A stretch of 64,000 nt of DNA from CAVZTX01 sp963778375 (GTDB lineage Bacteria > Chloroflexota > Ktedonobacteria > Ktedonobacterales > Ktedonobacteraceae), in contig CAVZTX010000028.1 in NCBI GenBank assembly GCA_963778375.1, forward strand, positions 1 to 64,000, given 5' to 3'. Both the position numbers and the translations under genes were made by a program. Below, piece by piece: positions 25,515-34,398 of the stretch (positions are counted from its first letter, which is position 1; the number at the start of each line of letters is the position of its first letter). The notes below the pieces were generated by a model. It saw nothing but the letters and a program-made list of their open reading frames with translations. It was not told the origin of the DNA and made no database searches.

Positions 25515-25949
25515 TTACGTTTCGCGGGTGAGGATTTCGTCCATTGAGGTGATGATGCGCTTGCGCATTTCGGGGTCGTCGTTGATTACCTGGGCTACCT
25601 GGTCGATCATGGCACGCTCTTGTTCGGGTGGAAGTGTGTAACCGTATTTTTGATGGACAGCTACGGCGGCTGCATTGCGAATCTTTTCATTATCAGTTAG
25701 CTTGTGGACTAATGTGCGGTCGGTACTATGCTCGGTTGTGGTGCCGGAAGGACTGGCACCTTTTAGCGGGGTCAGACCGTCCGCGAAAAATGAGATGTCT
25801 GTGTCTATTAGATGGGCGGAGTTTGGTGTTGCACGGTCGATATGTACCAGTACAGATTGAGTGGTTTCGTCGAGCTTTATGATGGTTCCTTCCAGGTAGA
25901 TTACTTCAGGCGCGCCCCAGTAGACGCGCTCGCCAAGATGGAGGATCAT
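25515..25949 (-). CDS. Hypothetical protein, conserved-looking
   Basis: 144 residues with no family I recognise. The N-terminal ~60 residues (GERVYWGAPEVIYLEGTIIKL, SVLVHIDRATP) look like a small beta-barrel. A Thr/Ser linker follows, then a helical C-terminus (DNEKIRNAAAVAVHQKYGYTLPPEQERAMIDQVAQVINDDPEMRKRI). GGGAG lies 9 bases before the ATG. It is soluble, with no signal peptide. It is divergent from mutS2. Codon use looks like that of its neighbours, so it is probably a real gene. Confidence 0.6.
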   Translation of the reverse strand: MILHLGERVYWGAPEVIYLEGTIIKLDETTQSVLVHIDRATPNSAHLIDTDISFFADGLTPLKGASPSGTTTEHSTDRTLVHKLTDNEKIRNAAAVAVHQKYGYTLPPEQERAMIDQVAQVINDDPEMRKRIITSMDEILTRET

Positions 25950-26160
25950 AGCTTCTTGCTCCCATTCTTTACTACATTGGTTGTTACACTATAGTATACG
26001 AGGGAGGAGAGGCGAAGTTCCAAAGCAGAACTCACCTATCGCTTACCTAACAAGCTCACTTACGCATCGCATTTCAATCTGCCTGCGAATGTGGTATGCT
26101 TATAGAGGCAGCATTGAGGCTTAGTATGCCTGATTACTTACCCAAAGATTTTATGGAATT

Positions 26161-26179
26161 GGCACCTCTTGGAGGTGCC
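26161..26179. repeat. Short hairpin upstream of mutS2
   Basis: GGCACCTC-TTG-GAGGTGCC forms an 8-bp stem with a 3-base loop, ending 25 bases before the mutS2 ATG. A closely related hairpin (GGGCACCT, CTTGC, AGGTGCCC) occurs after both helicase copies at 44972 and 51048, so this is a repeated element. Upstream of mutS2 it could act as a terminator for read-through or shape the 5' leader. Confidence 0.6.
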
Positions 26180-26204
26180 ACTATTATGTTTTGTTGATGT
26201 TCAT

Positions 26205-28657
26205 ATGCACGAGAAAAGTATACATACGCTGGAGTATCCAAAGATTTTGGAGAGGGTAGCAAAAGAGGCTGCCTTTTCCGCCAGTAAAGAACTGGTGATG
26301 GAGCTTGAGCCGACACCAAATCTGGATGAGGCGCGTCGTCGCCTTGCTTATACAACAGAGGCCTATCAACTGATTGAGCTGCGCACTGATGCGGGTGTGC
26401 AGGGCGCTCGTGATATTCGCGCTCCGCTTGCACGAGCTGCTCTCGAGGGGGTGCTGAATCCGAGTGAACTACTTGAGGTGATGGCAACAACGCAGAGTGC
26501 GATCTATGTGGCACATATGCTGGAGAAGCTTGATGCGGAAGGATTCCCTTTGCTGCATCAATTGGGTGCTGATATTCCACAACGACCGCATATTGCACGA
26601 CGCATTGAAGAGACGATCAGCCAAGAGGGGGAAGTGCTTGATACGGCAAGTCCAACACTGCGGAAATTGCGCTTTGATATTCGAGGGGCCAATCAGCGCT
26701 TGCAGGATCGCTTACGTACGCTGGTGGGTGAATTTGGGAACGCGCTACAGGAGCCGATTGTTACTATACGCAGCGATCGCTATGTGGTGCCGGTCAAGGC
26801 GGAGAATCGCAGCCAGGTACGCGGCATTGTACATGACCAATCATCCAGTGGGGCGACGGTCTTTATCGAGCCGATGGTAGTTGTGGAATTGAACAATAAG
26901 CTGCGCCAGTTGCAGATTGAGGAACGCCAGGAGATCGAGCGTATTCTGCGTGTGCTTTCGGGTGAGATCGGTCACGAGGCAGATGCGTTGCGGCTGGATG
27001 TCGAGTTGCTGGCTGAGTTTGATTTTCACCTGGCGAAGGCACGTTATGGGCGCTTGACACGCTCTACAGAGCCACATTGAACAATCAGGGACGTATCGAT
27101 CTGCGCAATGCGAGGCACCCACTGCTCACAGGCAAGGTAGTGCCGATCAACTTTCATCTTGGGCGCGAGTTTTTTATGGTTGTGATTACAGGCCCTAATA
27201 CGGGTGGTAAAACTGTAGCGCTGAAGACAGTAGGACTGCTGACGTTGATGGCACAGGCGGGACTGCATATTCCTGTTGAAGAGCACTCGGAGGTTGCGGT
27301 TTTCGAGGATATCTTTGCCGATATTGGGGATGAGCAGAGCATTGAGCAGAGCTTAAGTACCTTCTCTTCGCATTTGAGTCGGATCATCGAGATTCTACGA
27401 CGGGTTGAGGAAGAGGGGCAGCGAGAGGCACCGGATATACGCGGCAAGTTGTCAGAATTGCTGGTGGACAAACCAGAACAGCGGCATTTACGGGCGCTAG
27501 TGCTGCTTGATGAATTGGGAGCGGGAACCGATCCAAGTGAAGGTTCGGCACTGGCACGGGCGATTCTGACGTTTCTGTTGGAACGCCATGTGACAACGGT
27601 TGCTACGACACACTATTCGGAACTAAAGGCCTTTGCACACGAGCAGCCAGGAGTAGTGAATGCTTCCGTCGAGTTTAATGTGGAGACGTTGTCACCTACG
27701 TACCGGCTAAACATTGGTTTGCCAGGACGCAGCAATGCTTTAGCGATTGCTAACCGATTGGGACTTGATGAGGGTATTATCGAGCGAAGTCGGGAGTTTC
27801 TTGGCAATGCAGGCGTACGCATGGAGAATTTGCTGGAGGGTTTGCAGTCAGAGCGGAAGGCAGCGGAGGATGAGCGTTTCCATTTGAGTATGGAGCGTGC
27901 TGAGGCGGAGTATCAAAGCAAGCAGCTTGAGCAGGAGCGACAAAAGCTTGAAGAGCAGCGCGTGCAAGTTCTCAACGAGGCACGGGCGCAGGCTCGCCGC
28001 GAACTGGAAGAAGTGCAAAGAGCGCTGGCAAAGGTAAGAATTGATGCTAATCGCGCGAATATGACTCGCGAGCGGTTGGGTGAAGCACGCGAGCGGGTAC
28101 GAGGCCTTGAAGAGAAGGTTGCGCCAATTGCTGAGCCACATCGTTCACGCAAAAAAGCGGAGCCGCAGTTGGAGAGACTGGAAGGGCCGTTACAGATTGG
28201 GGATACAGTACGGGTGCTGAGTTTCGGTCAGAATGCGGAGCTGGTTGGCCTTTCTGCTGATCGAAGCGAGGCGGAGGTTCAGATGGGGTCTTTGAGGTTT
28301 CGTGTGCATGTGGATAATATCGAGCGGTTGAACAAACGGCAGACCGAGACGGAGAAGCGTTCGACGACGGAAGCGGGAGTTGTGGTACCACGCCTGGAAG
28401 ATCGTCCTGATGTTGCGATACAGCTTGACATGCGCGGTTGGCGTGTGGAGGAGGCGCTTGAGGAGTTGGAAAACTATCTGAATGATGCCGCTATGTCGGG
28501 TATGCGCTCTGTACGTATCGTGCATGGAAAAGGCACGGGTGCGCTGCGTTCTGCTGTGCGCGAACACCTGGCTCATCATGCTTTGGTGAAGTCGTATACG
28601 TCGGCTCCTCCGCAGGAGGGTGGGGATGGGGTGACGCTGGTGAATCTGAATGTGTGA
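26205..28657 (+). pseudogene. mutS2: Endonuclease MutS2, single frameshift
   Basis: MutS2 is a MutS-like ATPase with a C-terminal Smr nuclease domain, linked to suppression of recombination and ribosome rescue. The first frame (26205-27080) holds the N-terminal core and clamp. The second (27077-28657) holds Walker A GPNTGGKTVALK, DELGAGTDPSEG, a long coiled coil and the Smr domain (LDMRGWRVEEALEELENYL, IVHGKGTGALR). The break sits exactly where TEP(x)LNNQGRIDLR should be continuous and is explained by one missing base near 27078. Joined length ~817 fits the family. Probably a functional gene with a sequence error, or recently broken. Confidence 0.9.
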
Positions 28658-28779
28658 TTATAAGTACCATGCTTCCTCTAGCTTGTAACCAATTGTGCTG
28701 GGCTTCCCGTTGTATAAAAAGAGCCAAGTAGAGCGGCTTGTACTTGTCCAATGATAATTTAAGATGGAGGAACAATTTT

Positions 28780-29274
28780 ATGGCTTCATGGAGAGCAGAT
28801 GTACAAGGATTAGCAAGGGGCACTCGTGGGACATTGGGTGGTTTTAAAGCTTTCATTCTGCGTGGTAATGTAGTTGACTTAGCAGTCGGTATCATGATAG
28901 GTGCGGCGTTCAGTGGCGTTGTCAATGCACTTGTTACAGACGTTATTACACCTCTTATTCCTGCTGGCAAGGGCAGTTTGGCAGGACTCCAAATTCCCAC
29001 TTATACTCATAGGCCGATTCTGCTTGGTACATTTATCGAGGCAGTGATTAGTTTCTTGATCCTGGCCTTTGTCATTTACTTCTTTATTGTGAAACCAGTG
29101 AATGCATTGATGGCTCACTACAAGCCAAAGGAAGTGGAGGCTCCTCCTGCTACTCGTGACTGCCCTTACTGCTTGAGTAGTGTGCCGCTGCATGCTACGC
29201 GTTGTGCTTACTGCACATCACCGCTACCGCCTCCTGGTCAGGTAGCACAGCCAATACCACCTGCACAACAATAG
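28780..29274 (+). CDS. mscL: Large-conductance mechanosensitive channel with C-terminal zinc ribbon
   Basis: MscL opens under membrane tension and releases solutes during osmotic downshock. FKAFILRGNVVDLAVGIMIGAAFSGVVNALVTDVITP is the family TM1 region, and TFIEAVISFLILAFVIYFFIV is TM2. After the channel core the protein carries CPYCLSSVPLHATRCAYC, a four-Cys zinc ribbon, and a Pro-rich tail, an addition absent from the Escherichia coli protein. GGAGG precedes the ATG at 28780. The intervening loop is also shorter than in E. coli. Confidence 0.92.
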   Translation: MASWRADVQGLARGTRGTLGGFKAFILRGNVVDLAVGIMIGAAFSGVVNALVTDVITPLIPAGKGSLAGLQIPTYTHRPILLGTFIEAVISFLILAFVIYFFIVKPVNALMAHYKPKEVEAPPATRDCPYCLSSVPLHATRCAYCTSPLPPPGQVAQPIPPAQQ

Positions 29275-29459
29275 GTAAATAGGTAATAGAATGCTTGCAG
29301 GGAAGCGCGGGCTGCGGTATACTTCAGTGGCGCAATAACCCTGACCTATTACCGCCGTGACCAACCTTGATCAACGTACGACAGGGGCATGTCAAGCAGG
29401 AAAAGCACCTTGGCTGCCCCATAATATTGCCTGTTTTTATGCAGAGGGGAGAACTATCA

Positions 29460-29993
29460 ATGGCGTCAACACCTGAGTCTATTCACCTGGAAGACTGGAT
29501 ACGCGATATTCCTGATTTTCCACAAAGAGGGATCCTTTTTAAGGACATTACGCCGTTGTTGCAGGATGCTACAGCCTTTCGCGCCGCATTGGAACGACTT
29601 GCCGCTCATTATCAAGGAGCTGGGATTCAAACCGTTGTTGGCGTTGAGTCACGTGGCTTCATTTTTGGAGCTCCTTTAGCCTACCTGTTGAACTGTGGGT
29701 TTGTGCCAGTGCGGAAATTTGGCAAATTGCCATATCAGACAGTAAGCGTAGAATATGCTCTGGAGTACGGTACGAATGTTGTAGAAGTGCATACTGATGC
29801 CATTCGTCCAGGCCAGCGTACGCTGATTGTCGATGATTTGCTGGCGACCGGAGGAACTGTTTCGGCGACGATGGAGCTTGTGGAGAAGCTGGGAGGCCAT
29901 ATCGCCGGCATCGCCTTCTTAGTCGAACTGACCTTTCTTAGAGGACGCGATCAATTAAAAGGACATGATGTCTTCGCGTTGATTAAATATTAG
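29460..29993 (+). CDS. apt: Adenine phosphoribosyltransferase
   Basis: Apt salvages adenine, making AMP from adenine and PRPP. Seen: RDIPDFPQRGILFKDITPLL, VVGVESRGFIFG, VPVRKFGKLPYQT, and the PRPP loop TLIVDDLLATGGTVSA. Length 177 is typical. The ATG at 29460 is supported by GGGGAG 8 bases upstream and by family alignment; an earlier in-frame start would add 31 unrelated residues. It ends 4 bases into the convergent nitroreductase gene. Confidence 0.94.
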   Translation: MASTPESIHLEDWIRDIPDFPQRGILFKDITPLLQDATAFRAALERLAAHYQGAGIQTVVGVESRGFIFGAPLAYLLNCGFVPVRKFGKLPYQTVSVEYALEYGTNVVEVHTDAIRPGQRTLIVDDLLATGGTVSATMELVEKLGGHIAGIAFLVELTFLRGRDQLKGHDVFALIKY

Positions 29994-30574
29994 GATGGTT
30001 CTTCCCAACCTAACCACACCGTTTTTTCCTCGATAGGGATTGGGGATCGTTCGAGTCGAGGAATGGCAGGGAAGCCTAGATAGACAAACGCTACCAGATG
30101 CTCACCTGGAGCAAGGCCGAGCCATTCCTTGACACGAGGGTCAAAGGCAGCATCGCCGGTACGCCACATGGCGGCCAATCCTAATTCTTCAGCAGTGAGC
30201 AACATATTCTGGACTGCGGCGGCAGTGGCTTCTATATTTTCAATTTCCAGTACGTTGGGTAAGTTCGGTAATTCTGCTGCTACTGCTATTACTACGGGTG
30301 AGCGCAGCAGTTTGCCACGCTCTTTATTGAGCAGCGCCTGAGCTTTGTCACTGGTTGTATCCCCTAACCGCTGTGCCAGGGACTCAGCCATGATCTTACC
30401 GAGTTCTTCACGAGCATGACCTGCCAGGACGATAAATTTCCAGGGCTGCACTTTATGATGGTTGGGGGCGTGAGTTGCAGCTTCCAGAACGCGTTCGATC
30501 TGTTCACGAGTCGGGCGTTCAGAGGTCATTTTGCCGATGCTACGACGCCTTTTTATTATGTCAAATACGGTCAT
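29990..30574 (-). CDS. Nitroreductase family protein
   Basis: A 194-residue FMN-dependent nitroreductase-fold enzyme. RRRSIGKMTSERPTREQIERVLEAATHAPNHHKVQPWKF is the FMN-phosphate-binding N-terminal motif. AAAVQNMLLTAEELGLAAMWRTG and GLAPGEHLVAFVYLGFP are the usual later motifs. It reduces nitro compounds, quinones or flavins using NAD(P)H; the natural substrate is unknown. It lies 16 bases after the small PEP-carboxylase-like ORF and overlaps apt by 4 bases tail to tail. Confidence 0.9.
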   Translation of the reverse strand: MTVFDIIKRRRSIGKMTSERPTREQIERVLEAATHAPNHHKVQPWKFIVLAGHAREELGKIMAESLAQRLGDTTSDKAQALLNKERGKLLRSPVVIAVAAELPNLPNVLEIENIEATAAAVQNMLLTAEELGLAAMWRTGDAAFDPRVKEWLGLAPGEHLVAFVYLGFPAIPRLERSPIPIEEKTVWLGWEEPS

Positions 30575-30590
30575 GTTTTGGTCTTCTTTT

Positions 30591-30824
30591 CTATAGTTCT
30601 TGATGAATTTGATGCGCTTTGAATTTGGAGGAATGAGCGAGGGCCTCTACGCATTCACGGAGTCGCTTGCAACTGCGGCGGAGTCGCTCTTCGGTTTCAA
30701 AGACTGGGGTTCCACTATGCTGTTGTATTGCGTGTCCGAGCGCATGCCCTAAGGTGCGAATGTCACGACACAGAGGTGCGTCTTTGTCGGTGCGATGTTT
30801 TTGTTCAGGTATGAGAAGAGACAT
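30591..30824 (-). CDS. Orphan fragment resembling PEP carboxylase N-terminus
   Basis: This 77-residue ORF reads DKDAPLCRDIRTLGHALGHAIQQHSGTPVFETEERLRRSCKRLRE, which resembles the first ~60 residues of phosphoenolpyruvate carboxylase (DxPLRxDIRxLGxLLGxVxxxxxGxxxFExVExIR). The ~850-residue catalytic remainder is absent. AAAGG lies 5-6 bases before the ATG, so translation is plausible. It may be a gene remnant or a stand-alone helical protein. No active-site residue of the enzyme is in this part. Confidence 0.6.
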   Translation of the reverse strand: MSLLIPEQKHRTDKDAPLCRDIRTLGHALGHAIQQHSGTPVFETEERLRRSCKRLRECVEALAHSSKFKAHQIHQEL

Positions 30825-30925
30825 TCCTACCTTTTAGCTACTCTTTGGTTTCAATAGTTTCTTATTCCACAGGAGTCTGACTCTATTAGATGGCAGGGAC
30901 AGTTTATACATGCCATTATCTCATA

Positions 30926-31621
30926 TCACGCTGCAAATGCATGCATCAAGAGCCTACGAGCTACTATCTGATCAGGTGCAATAGAGAGTTGTACAACCAA
31001 TTGCTTTAAATCATCAAGTTTCTTAATTTCTACTACCCGCCGTTGCACTAATTTAAGCAGAGCAGGAAAGCGACGTTTTACGATTTCCACTATTACATCT
31101 TGAAATGCCTGTATTCCCTCTCCTGGTGAGATGTCTTGTAGGGGGGCTTTTCTTATAGCTTCAAAATTACTCTCTACTTGAAGCACATCACTCCCAGGTA
31201 TTGGTACTGAATGATCCTTTGTAACATGCCAAGCGTTGTAAAGAGCTTGTGTCCGAGGTGCTTGTGGGTTATGTATTATGTAGTCACGAACAGATTCCAT
31301 TGGCTCGAGCGTTATATCAAGCGGATCCATACCACAGGCTAGAGTAAAATCAACATAGCGACGGAGAGACATAGAACCTTCAGTATCAGCCTCAAGTCGT
31401 GCTATAGCTGCTTGCTTTGTATGAAGTCGCTCTGCAATTTGTGCCTGCGTGAAGCCTGCCTTTCGACGAGCATTGTATAGAGCCCGAACTGCCGAGGACA
31501 GGAATCTGGCTTTGAGATATTCCCGAGTAAATTCCTCGCCGTCCTTCTCATCCGTCATCATTTGAACGATGAACTCAGATGTAGTCTTCATGCTCAGAGT
31601 ATTTTCAGATATTCCCATCAT
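30926..31621 (-). CDS. XRE-family antitoxin-like protein with extra C-terminal domain
   Basis: 231 residues with a helix-turn-helix: YNARRKAGFTQAQIAERLHTKQAAIARLEAD. A ~150-residue tail of unknown fold follows, ending QLSIAPDQIVARRLLMHAFAA. Its ATG overlaps the stop of the toxin-like gene in an ATGA junction (31618-31621), and GGGAGG precedes it. The gene order, toxin first then XRE antitoxin, is the HigBA arrangement. The long tail is unusual for HigA, which is normally ~100 residues. It probably autorepresses through the inverted repeat at 32111-32136. Confidence 0.78.
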   Translation of the reverse strand: MMGISENTLSMKTTSEFIVQMMTDEKDGEEFTREYLKARFLSSAVRALYNARRKAGFTQAQIAERLHTKQAAIARLEADTEGSMSLRRYVDFTLACGMDPLDITLEPMESVRDYIIHNPQAPRTQALYNAWHVTKDHSVPIPGSDVLQVESNFEAIRKAPLQDISPGEGIQAFQDVIVEIVKRRFPALLKLVQRRVVEIKKLDDLKQLVVQLSIAPDQIVARRLLMHAFAA

Positions 31622-32073
31622 GACCTCCCTCTGATTGCGTTCCAACAGTCATCCGCTCGTGCTATCGCGAGTTTGACTTCTTGGGGCTCACTCATTCTCT
31701 CTTTCTTAAATACGTGGATCCAACATGCACTAGCTTGACCATTGTAGAACATCACTACGGCACGGTAACTGAGATGTTTCCGATTGGGTCCCACACGTAT
31801 CTGGAATAATCCATATGGCCGATGTAGACCTTTATACGGTTTGAAGTTGTAGCGAGCGAACAATTGCTCATACTCCATACCACTTTGCCAATCAAGTTCG
31901 AAGTCTTGGATATTACTCAATACTTCTGCGGCAGAACTTGGCCCAAAGTCTCTAACGGTTTTTTCAAACTTAGGCCCAAAAAAGAATTCAGTATCACGTT
32001 CCGAACTCACAAAGAGGCCACCCTTCCGCGTGCTATAAGCTCTTTTGAGATGTATAAGACCATTAACACGCAA
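31618..32073 (-). CDS. HigB/Gp49-like toxin
   Basis: 151 residues, with the RelE/HigB superfamily pattern visible in the second half: YNFKPYKGLHRPYGLFQIRV, then YRAVVMFYNGQ, then IHVFKKERMSEPQEVKLAIARADD. Family members are ribosome-dependent mRNA interferases. Overlap with the XRE gene supports a toxin-antitoxin pair. The start is uncertain: a GTG about 22 codons in (before SSERDTEF) has a GGAAGGGTGG site upstream. Homology is recognised by pattern only, so toxin activity is an inference. Confidence 0.72.
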   Translation of the reverse strand: MRVNGLIHLKRAYSTRKGGLFVSSERDTEFFFGPKFEKTVRDFGPSSAAEVLSNIQDFELDWQSGMEYEQLFARYNFKPYKGLHRPYGLFQIRVGPNRKHLSYRAVVMFYNGQASACWIHVFKKERMSEPQEVKLAIARADDCWNAIRGRS

Positions 32074-32110
32074 AATTTTAATGTGATATACGAGGAGACC
32101 TCCACGACTA

Positions 32111-32136
32111 AAAATATAACATATCCGTTATATTTT
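32111..32136. promoter_or_regulatory. Candidate toxin-antitoxin operator
   Basis: Arms AAAATATAAC (32111-32120) and GTTATATTTT (32127-32136) are perfect 10-bp inverted copies around ATATCC. They lie 38 bases upstream of the toxin-like start, where the promoter should be. AT-rich palindromes in this position are the usual binding sites of XRE antitoxins. Binding is inferred. Confidence 0.6.
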
Positions 32137-32206
32137 GTCTACCCTTCCAACATAACAGGTATCATGGTATTACAATACATGGCATCTTGAAAAAAGCGGA
32201 AATTCG

Positions 32207-33667
32207 TTAGTGCGATAAATGAAATGCATACAGGTTTCCATCATCTGAGCCAATATAGACTACCCCATTGATCACTGTGGGCGAGGAGTGAATAAGACCT
32301 TTGGTAGTATAGCTCCATAGCATGCTTCCTGTTTTAGCATTCAATGCGTAGAGTTTGGAGTCGTAGGAGCCGAAGTAGACAATACCATTGGCTACGATAG
32401 GGGAGGATTCGATGGAGTCTCCAGTTGTATAGGTCCACAGGGTTGTGCCTGTTCTGGCGTCGAAGGCGTAGAGTTTGGAGTCATTTGAGCCGACATAGAC
32501 GATACCATTGGCTACGGCTGGAGAGGAGTAGATGCGGTCTTTGGTGGAAGCGTTCCATAAGGACGCTCCTGTTTTGGCATCGAAGGCGTGCAATTTGTGG
32601 TCATCGGAGCCAACGTAGACGACACCGTTGGCTACGGTTGGCGAGGAGATGCGATCATTTGCCAGAACGGTCCACAGAATACTTCCAGTTTTAGCATTGA
32701 GTGCATAGAGTTTTTGATCAAATGAGGAGATGTAGACGACGCCGTTCGCTACGACTGGCGAAGAGAAGATGAAGTTTCCGGTGGGAAGTGTCCAGGTGAT
32801 TACTCCTGCCCGGGCATTGAGTGCGTAGAGTTTGTGGTCGAATGATCCAAAGTACACGATTCCATTTGCGACTGTTGGAGAGGAGTAGATGGGGCCAGTG
32901 GTGCTGTACACCCAGAGGATTTTCCCTGTTCTGGCATCGAATGCTTGTAGGTTATTGTTAAGCGAACCAATGTAGACAATGCCATTGGCTATAGCTGGCG
33001 ATGATTGGATGAGGTTTGTAGTGGGAACTGACCATAGAATTGCGCCGGTTCTGGCGTTCAGTGCATAGAGTTTGGCATCATTCGAGCCGGCATAGACTAT
33101 TCCATTGCTTACTGCTGGCGAGGAGTAGATGGAATCTCCTGCGTGGAAGGTCCAGTAGGGTACCAGTTGCGAGACATTTGTGGGGTTGAGGATGCGTTCA
33201 GAAGGATTGAAGTGGGTATGCTGCACATCATAGCCGAACATGGCGGTGTTGGAGTTGACGGGAGGTGGAAGAGATGAAGCGAAATTTGCATTAAGAAAAG
33301 GAAGGTGGAGTTTTCCTGAGAGGGCTGCCAGGGTAAGACTACCACCTGCAATGACTATTGTGGCTGCTCCCGCGAGACCTAAGACGACAGTACGGCGCGA
33401 AAGGTGATTAGTGGGTTTAAGTACTTCGGGCAAGGTTTGTTGAAGGGGATCATAGGTAATAGGTGGTTGCGACGAAGTATCTGAGATTGTTGTAATGGGA
33501 TCTTGGGTAGAAGGCGTTGATGTGCTGATCTGTGGAGATGGTGGCTGTTGTGTGGACACGATAGTGTCTTTTTGTGGTTCGCCGCAATTTTGACAGAAGA
33601 GGGCATTTTCAAGGAGTTGGGTTCCGCAGTAGGGACAAAATGCTGCTGATTTCATATTTTTGCTCAT
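32207..33667 (-). CDS. Zinc-ribbon, membrane-anchored PQQ-like beta-propeller protein
   Basis: 486 residues. N-terminal zinc ribbon CPYCGTQLLENALFCQNCG, a Pro/Ser/Thr linker, then SRRTVVLGLAGAATIVIAGG leading into a membrane segment. About 340 residues of eight near-identical blades follow (SSPxVANGIVYxGSxDxKLYALNAxTGxxLW), the PQQ/BamB-type repeat forming an 8-bladed propeller. No enzyme residues for a quinoprotein dehydrogenase are evident, so it is more likely a binding scaffold. The start is MSKNMKSAAF at 33667; an ATG four codons later is also possible. It shares its membrane cassette with the kinase at 860. Confidence 0.85.
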   Translation of the reverse strand: MSKNMKSAAFCPYCGTQLLENALFCQNCGEPQKDTIVSTQQPPSPQISTSTPSTQDPITTISDTSSQPPITYDPLQQTLPEVLKPTNHLSRRTVVLGLAGAATIVIAGGSLTLAALSGKLHLPFLNANFASSLPPPVNSNTAMFGYDVQHTHFNPSERILNPTNVSQLVPYWTFHAGDSIYSSPAVSNGIVYAGSNDAKLYALNARTGAILWSVPTTNLIQSSPAIANGIVYIGSLNNNLQAFDARTGKILWVYSTTGPIYSSPTVANGIVYFGSFDHKLYALNARAGVITWTLPTGNFIFSSPVVANGVVYISSFDQKLYALNAKTGSILWTVLANDRISSPTVANGVVYVGSDDHKLHAFDAKTGASLWNASTKDRIYSSPAVANGIVYVGSNDSKLYAFDARTGTTLWTYTTGDSIESSPIVANGIVYFGSYDSKLYALNAKTGSMLWSYTTKGLIHSSPTVINGVVYIGSDDGNLYAFHLSH

Positions 33668-33770
33668 CTTTTTTAAAACCACCAGAAGGTTTATGGACTC
33701 TACCCATCTATCCGTACATTGGTTATAATACACCAAGAAAATTTTACTATGCGAATTCAGGAGTTTTTCG

Positions 33771-34340
33771 ATGCAACAACAAGAACATGCTAACTATGAT
33801 TTGTTAGCGGTTTTTAATGATGAGAGTAAGGCAGATGCTGCGGAGACTGGGCTGCATAAGGCAGGGTTTAGTGATGATGAGGTCTTTCGCCTTGAAAAGG
33901 GTTCGGTGGGTGGTGGTCAGTTCCGTGAGCATGGGCCTAACGTGAATCGTAGTGCTGTTTTCTTGCAAACGACACGATCGGGACCTAATCCCAGAGCGAT
34001 TATTCTGTTCGCTGTTCTTCTTGGTGTGATACTTGGAGTTGTGCTGTTTCTGGCGCACTTTGCGTTCGCGGCGTTACCGGAACCACAAACAGCTTTGGAA
34101 GGTGCGGGGGTAGGTATTGTGCTGGGAGCAATTCTGGGATCTATGCGATCTCGGCGTGTGCGCGGGGCAATTGGACAAGATATGTCGAAGGTGCATACGC
34201 CTGCTAGAAGGTCTATTGAGGAGGGGCGAACTGTAGTGGCGCTTCGCTTTTTGGATGCCGAGGATATTGCTAGGAAATCTCGTGCGCGTGCTATTTTGTT
34301 GAGGAATGAGGGTAAGATAGATAGGAGTGTAGGGGGATAA
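33771..34340 (+). CDS. Two-helix membrane protein, stress-protein-like, unrecognised
   Basis: 189 residues. The N-terminal part (YDLLAVFNDESKADAAETGLHKAGFSDDEV) resembles the ferredoxin-like domain of general stress protein 17M-type proteins. Two hydrophobic segments (IILFAVLLGVILGVVLFLAHF and GAGVGIVLGAILG) and a C-terminal repeat of the same fold (GRTVVALRFLDAEDI) follow. AGGAG lies 7 bases before the ATG. Its stop codon is the first base pair of the terminator stem at 34340. Role unknown. Confidence 0.7.
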   Translation: MQQQEHANYDLLAVFNDESKADAAETGLHKAGFSDDEVFRLEKGSVGGGQFREHGPNVNRSAVFLQTTRSGPNPRAIILFAVLLGVILGVVLFLAHFAFAALPEPQTALEGAGVGIVLGAILGSMRSRRVRGAIGQDMSKVHTPARRSIEEGRTVVALRFLDAEDIARKSRARAILLRNEGKIDRSVGG

Positions 34341-34398
34341 ACCAAAACATCAAGCAGGCCGAATGTGAGCTACATTCGGCCTGCTTGATGTTTTGGTT
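34340..34398. terminator. 27-bp perfect hairpin, bidirectional terminator
   Basis: Left arm 34340-34366 (AACCAAAACATCAAGC...GAATGT) and right arm 34372-34398 are perfect inverted copies with a 5-base loop. The outer pairs are A/T-rich and would give a U-run on either strand. It sits exactly between two convergent genes, and both TAA stop codons touch the stem ends. Confidence 0.92.
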
